From Patescibacteria group bacterium (GTDB lineage: Bacteria; Patescibacteriota; Patescibacteriia; WFTA01; S139-112): a stretch of 7,507 bases of DNA. The translations under genes and the position numbers were made by a program. The notes under the pieces were generated by a model that did no database searches, was not told the DNA's origin, and was given only the letters and a program-made list of their open reading frames with translations. Location: NCBI GenBank assembly GCA_015485715.1, contig WFTA01000007.1, forward strand, positions 1-7,507, written 5' to 3'. This document shows, one piece after another, positions 5,525 through 7,507 of the stretch. The stretch's first letter is position 1. Each line of letters opens with the position of its first letter.

Positions 5525-6664
5525 ATGAAATTCAAAAGAAGACAAACTATAGAGCAATATTTATCCCCTAAACGGGTATTAGTGGTATATGGTCCTCGAA
5601 GGATAGGTAAAACCACTTTGCTTCATTTTTATTTAGAAAAAAACAAGGATAGAAAAATTTTTTCAGCAATAGGGGATGATATTAGAATCAGAGAGCTGTT
5701 TCAGTCTCAAGTAAGAGATGATATTTTGGATTTTGCAAAAAGATATGAAATCATTGCCATAGATGAGGCACAATATATCCCTTTTATTGGCCTTGGTGTA
5801 AAGATGATTATAGATGCCTATCCTGAAAAAACTGTTATTTTAACAGGTTCTTCTTCTTTAAATATATCCTCAGAGATTGGGGAGCCATTGACAGGAAGGC
5901 ATTATACTTTGACACTGTTGCCTATATCTCAACTTGAAATAGAGATGAGCAGGTTTGAATTAAGAAATAATTTGGAAAAGTTTTTGATTTACGGATCATA
6001 CCCAGAGGTACTGCTGGCAGATTCAGACAAAGAGAGAGAATTTATTTTAAACGAGCTTATATCATCTTATCTTTATAAAGATGCCCTTGCATATGAAAAT
6101 ATTAAATCTCCAGATCTTCTCAAAGATATTGCAAGGATGATAGCATTTCAAGTAGGAAGTGAAGTCTCATACAATGAGATTGCAAGAGCTTTGAGTGTAG
6201 ATGTAAAAACAGTCGGCAAGTACCTCGATCTTTTAGAGAAGATGTTTGTGATTAAAAAGGTAAGAGGATTTAGTAGAAATCTCAAAAATGAAATAACCAA
6301 AAAATCAAAATATTACTTTTTGGATAATGGAGTAAGAAATGCAATAATAGGTCAGTTCTCACCATTGTCATTACGGGATGACATAGGCAGGTTGTGGGAA
6401 AATTTTATATTTATGGAATTATTTAAAATATCTAATTTTAAAAGAGAAACAAGTAATTATTATTTTTGGAGAACACATACTCAATCAGAGATTGATATTA
6501 TTAGAGAATATCATGGTAAAATTTATGCATTTGAGTGCAAATATAAACCATCATATAAATATACTCTTTCCAAATTATGGCAAAGTAATTACCCTGATAG
6601 TAAATTTCAGATCATCCATAAAGATAATTATCTAGAAGTTTTGTCTTCTTTAGATAGTGATTAA
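5525..6664 (+). CDS. AAA_14/DUF4143 family ATP-binding protein
   Basis: This is a P-loop ATPase fused to a restriction-endonuclease-like C-terminal domain, a family common in archaea, CPR and anaerobic bacteria whose cellular role is not established. In 379 residues, typical length, there is a Walker A GPRRIGKTT (23-31), Walker B IIAIDEAQ (76-83), a sensor-1-like strand VILTGSSS (104-111) and a basic GEPLTGR segment (119-125). A winged-helix-like stretch follows (about 208-246, with YNEIARALSVDVKTVGKYL). The C-terminal domain contains WENFIFMEL (E292), SEIDII (D324) and AFECKYK (E337, K339), an arrangement matching PD-(D/E)XK nuclease residues. All motifs look intact. The ATG at 5525 lacks a Shine-Dalgarno. 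The gene stands alone between a terminator and yebC, with no antitoxin-like or transposase neighbour visible. Such genes are patchily distributed, so lateral acquisition is plausible but not shown. Confidence 0.92.
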   Translation: MKFKRRQTIEQYLSPKRVLVVYGPRRIGKTTLLHFYLEKNKDRKIFSAIGDDIRIRELFQSQVRDDILDFAKRYEIIAIDEAQYIPFIGLGVKMIIDAYPEKTVILTGSSSLNISSEIGEPLTGRHYTLTLLPISQLEIEMSRFELRNNLEKFLIYGSYPEVLLADSDKEREFILNELISSYLYKDALAYENIKSPDLLKDIARMIAFQVGSEVSYNEIARALSVDVKTVGKYLDLLEKMFVIKKVRGFSRNLKNEITKKSKYYFLDNGVRNAIIGQFSPLSLRDDIGRLWENFIFMELFKISNFKRETSNYYFWRTHTQSEIDIIREYHGKIYAFECKYKPSYKYTLSKLWQSNYPDSKFQIIHKDNYLEVLSSLDSD

Positions 6665-6724
6665 AATAGATATTTTTGAGTATGAAAGTTGGTAATATAA
6701 TAATATGATTGATAAATATTTATT

Positions 6725-6753
6725 TTGATTTTTGATATAGTTTTTGCTAATCT
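6725..6753 (+). promoter_or_regulatory. Tentative promoter for yebC
   Basis: TTGATT (6725-6730) and TAATCT (6748-6753) are 17 bases apart, with TGC directly before the -10 box giving an extended -10 element. The -10 box itself matches only 3 of 6 bases. A start near 6760 would leave a leader of about 23 bases, containing a weak TTGAG Shine-Dalgarno (6772-6776) before ATG 6783. Confidence 0.35.
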
Positions 6754-6782
6754 TAAAGTGGTAAGAATTAATTGAGAAAATT

Positions 6783-7507
6783 ATGGCTGGACATTCCAAA
6801 TGGGCACAGATTAAGCACCAAAAAAGCATAGCTGATAAAAAAAGAGCTGCGCTTTTTACTAAACTTTCCAATGCTATTACCATAGCTGCCAGAGAAGGCG
6901 GAGGAGATCTGGAGGCAAATTTTAAGCTCAGGATGGCAGTTGAACAGGCAAAAGCTGCTAATATGCCCAAAGACAATATAGAACGGGCTATCAAGCGGGG
7001 TACAGGCCAGCTGGAAGGAGGACAGATAGAAGAAATAGTTTATGAGGCTTTTGCACCCGGTGGTGTTGCACTGGTAATTAAAGCGTTAACTGATAATAAA
7101 AACAGAACAGCCGCGTCAGTAAAACATATTTTAAGTAAAAATGAAGGAAGTCTGTCAGGCCCGGGGTCTGTGCTTTGGCAGTTTAAGGAAAAAGGAGTCT
7201 TGAGAGTTGACAGAAATAAGATAAATGAAAAGTTTGACACACTAGATGATTTTATTCTTCAAGCTATAGATGCAGGGGCAGAAGATGTAGCAGATGAAGA
7301 TGGTGCTGTGGTTATATATACTTTAAAATCTGATTTGGAGAAAGTAAAAGATGAATTAGGAAGCAAGGGGGTAGAGATAGAGTATTCAGAGATAGAGTAT
7401 ATACCTGAAAACAAAGTTGAAGTAGATGACAGAGTAAAGGAAAAACTTGAAAAAATATTTGAAGCCTTTGACGAAGATCCTGATATAGGAGATTATTACC
7501 ACAATGC
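6783..7507 (+). CDS. yebC: YebC/PmpR family regulator (3' end cut by window)
   Basis: The open frame from ATG 6783 runs to the right edge without a stop, giving 241 complete codons. The family is usually about 240-250 residues and ends with a YHNA motif; the visible sequence reaches DYYHNA, so only a few residues are missing. The start MAGHSKWAQIKHQKSIADKK is the hallmark N terminus, followed by LFTKLSNAITIAAREGG, MPKDNIERAIKRGTG, VYEAFAPGGVALVI, LTDNKNRTAASV and GSVLWQFKEKG. Family members are cytoplasmic three-domain proteins described as DNA-binding transcriptional regulators; one branch (the mitochondrial TACO1 type and some bacterial forms) has been linked to translation of difficult proline stretches. 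YebC often lies upstream of ruvC, which could be tested just beyond the edge. A weak TTGAG lies 6 bases before the start. Confidence 0.96.
   Translation, partial: MAGHSKWAQIKHQKSIADKKRAALFTKLSNAITIAAREGGGDLEANFKLRMAVEQAKAANMPKDNIERAIKRGTGQLEGGQIEEIVYEAFAPGGVALVIKALTDNKNRTAASVKHILSKNEGSLSGPGSVLWQFKEKGVLRVDRNKINEKFDTLDDFILQAIDAGAEDVADEDGAVVIYTLKSDLEKVKDELGSKGVEIEYSEIEYIPENKVEVDDRVKEKLEKIFEAFDEDPDIGDYYHN

Noticed and set aside
6650..6994. 114-codon minus-strand frame over the 5' end of yebC
   Set aside because: It is opposite the highly conserved YebC N terminus and has no recognisable domain; composition explains it.
1..7507. CRISPR array, tRNA, rRNA or insertion sequence
   Set aside because: No regularly spaced repeats, cloverleaf, conserved rRNA segment, transposase frame or terminal inverted repeats were seen on either strand.

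Overview
The window is a low-GC (estimated mid-30s percent, not computed) bacterial segment. All recognised genes lie on the + strand, are closely packed and use the standard code; TGA is read as a stop at 404-406. The best guess is a Patescibacteria/CPR-type genome, probably Parcubacteria-like. The main reason is the 682-residue surface protein, which carries two copies of a module (GEAWY, then a YLKDG turn, then LGIK and IPV) that I recall as common in secreted proteins of that group. Small membrane or secreted proteins of unknown function and the scarcity of Shine-Dalgarno sites fit the same picture. This placement is inference, not a database result.

Layout. 3-116: the 3' end of an unidentified gene. 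128-406: acylphosphatase. 407-533: an inverted repeat and a good extended -10 promoter. 534-2582: a large secreted mosaic protein (signal peptide, FN3-like domain, a domain with the protein's only two cysteines, CARDB-like domain, coiled coil, module, thrombospondin-type-3-like acidic repeats, module). 2677-2850: a 57-codon gene for a one-helix membrane protein. 2883-3908: glyceraldehyde-3-phosphate dehydrogenase. 3939-4349: a membrane-anchored acidic protein. 4371-5402: a secreted, almost entirely helical protein. 5423-5462: a strong intrinsic terminator. 5525-6664: a solitary AAA_14/DUF4143 ATPase with an intact nuclease-like motif set. 6783 to the window end: YebC-family regulator, cut by the window edge only a few residues short of its usual end.

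How they fit together. The 57-codon gene, gap and the two following envelope genes are separated by 32, 30 and 21 bases and end in one terminator, so they can form one transcription unit joining a central glycolytic enzyme to three envelope proteins of unknown function. The anchored protein is strongly acidic and the secreted helical partner is basic, which suggests they may bind each other. The DUF4143 ATPase stands alone after the terminator with its own promoter candidate. Genes without a Shine-Dalgarno tend to have a -10-like hexamer 5-7 bases before the start codon, hinting at leaderless transcripts, although AT-rich sequence produces such matches by chance.
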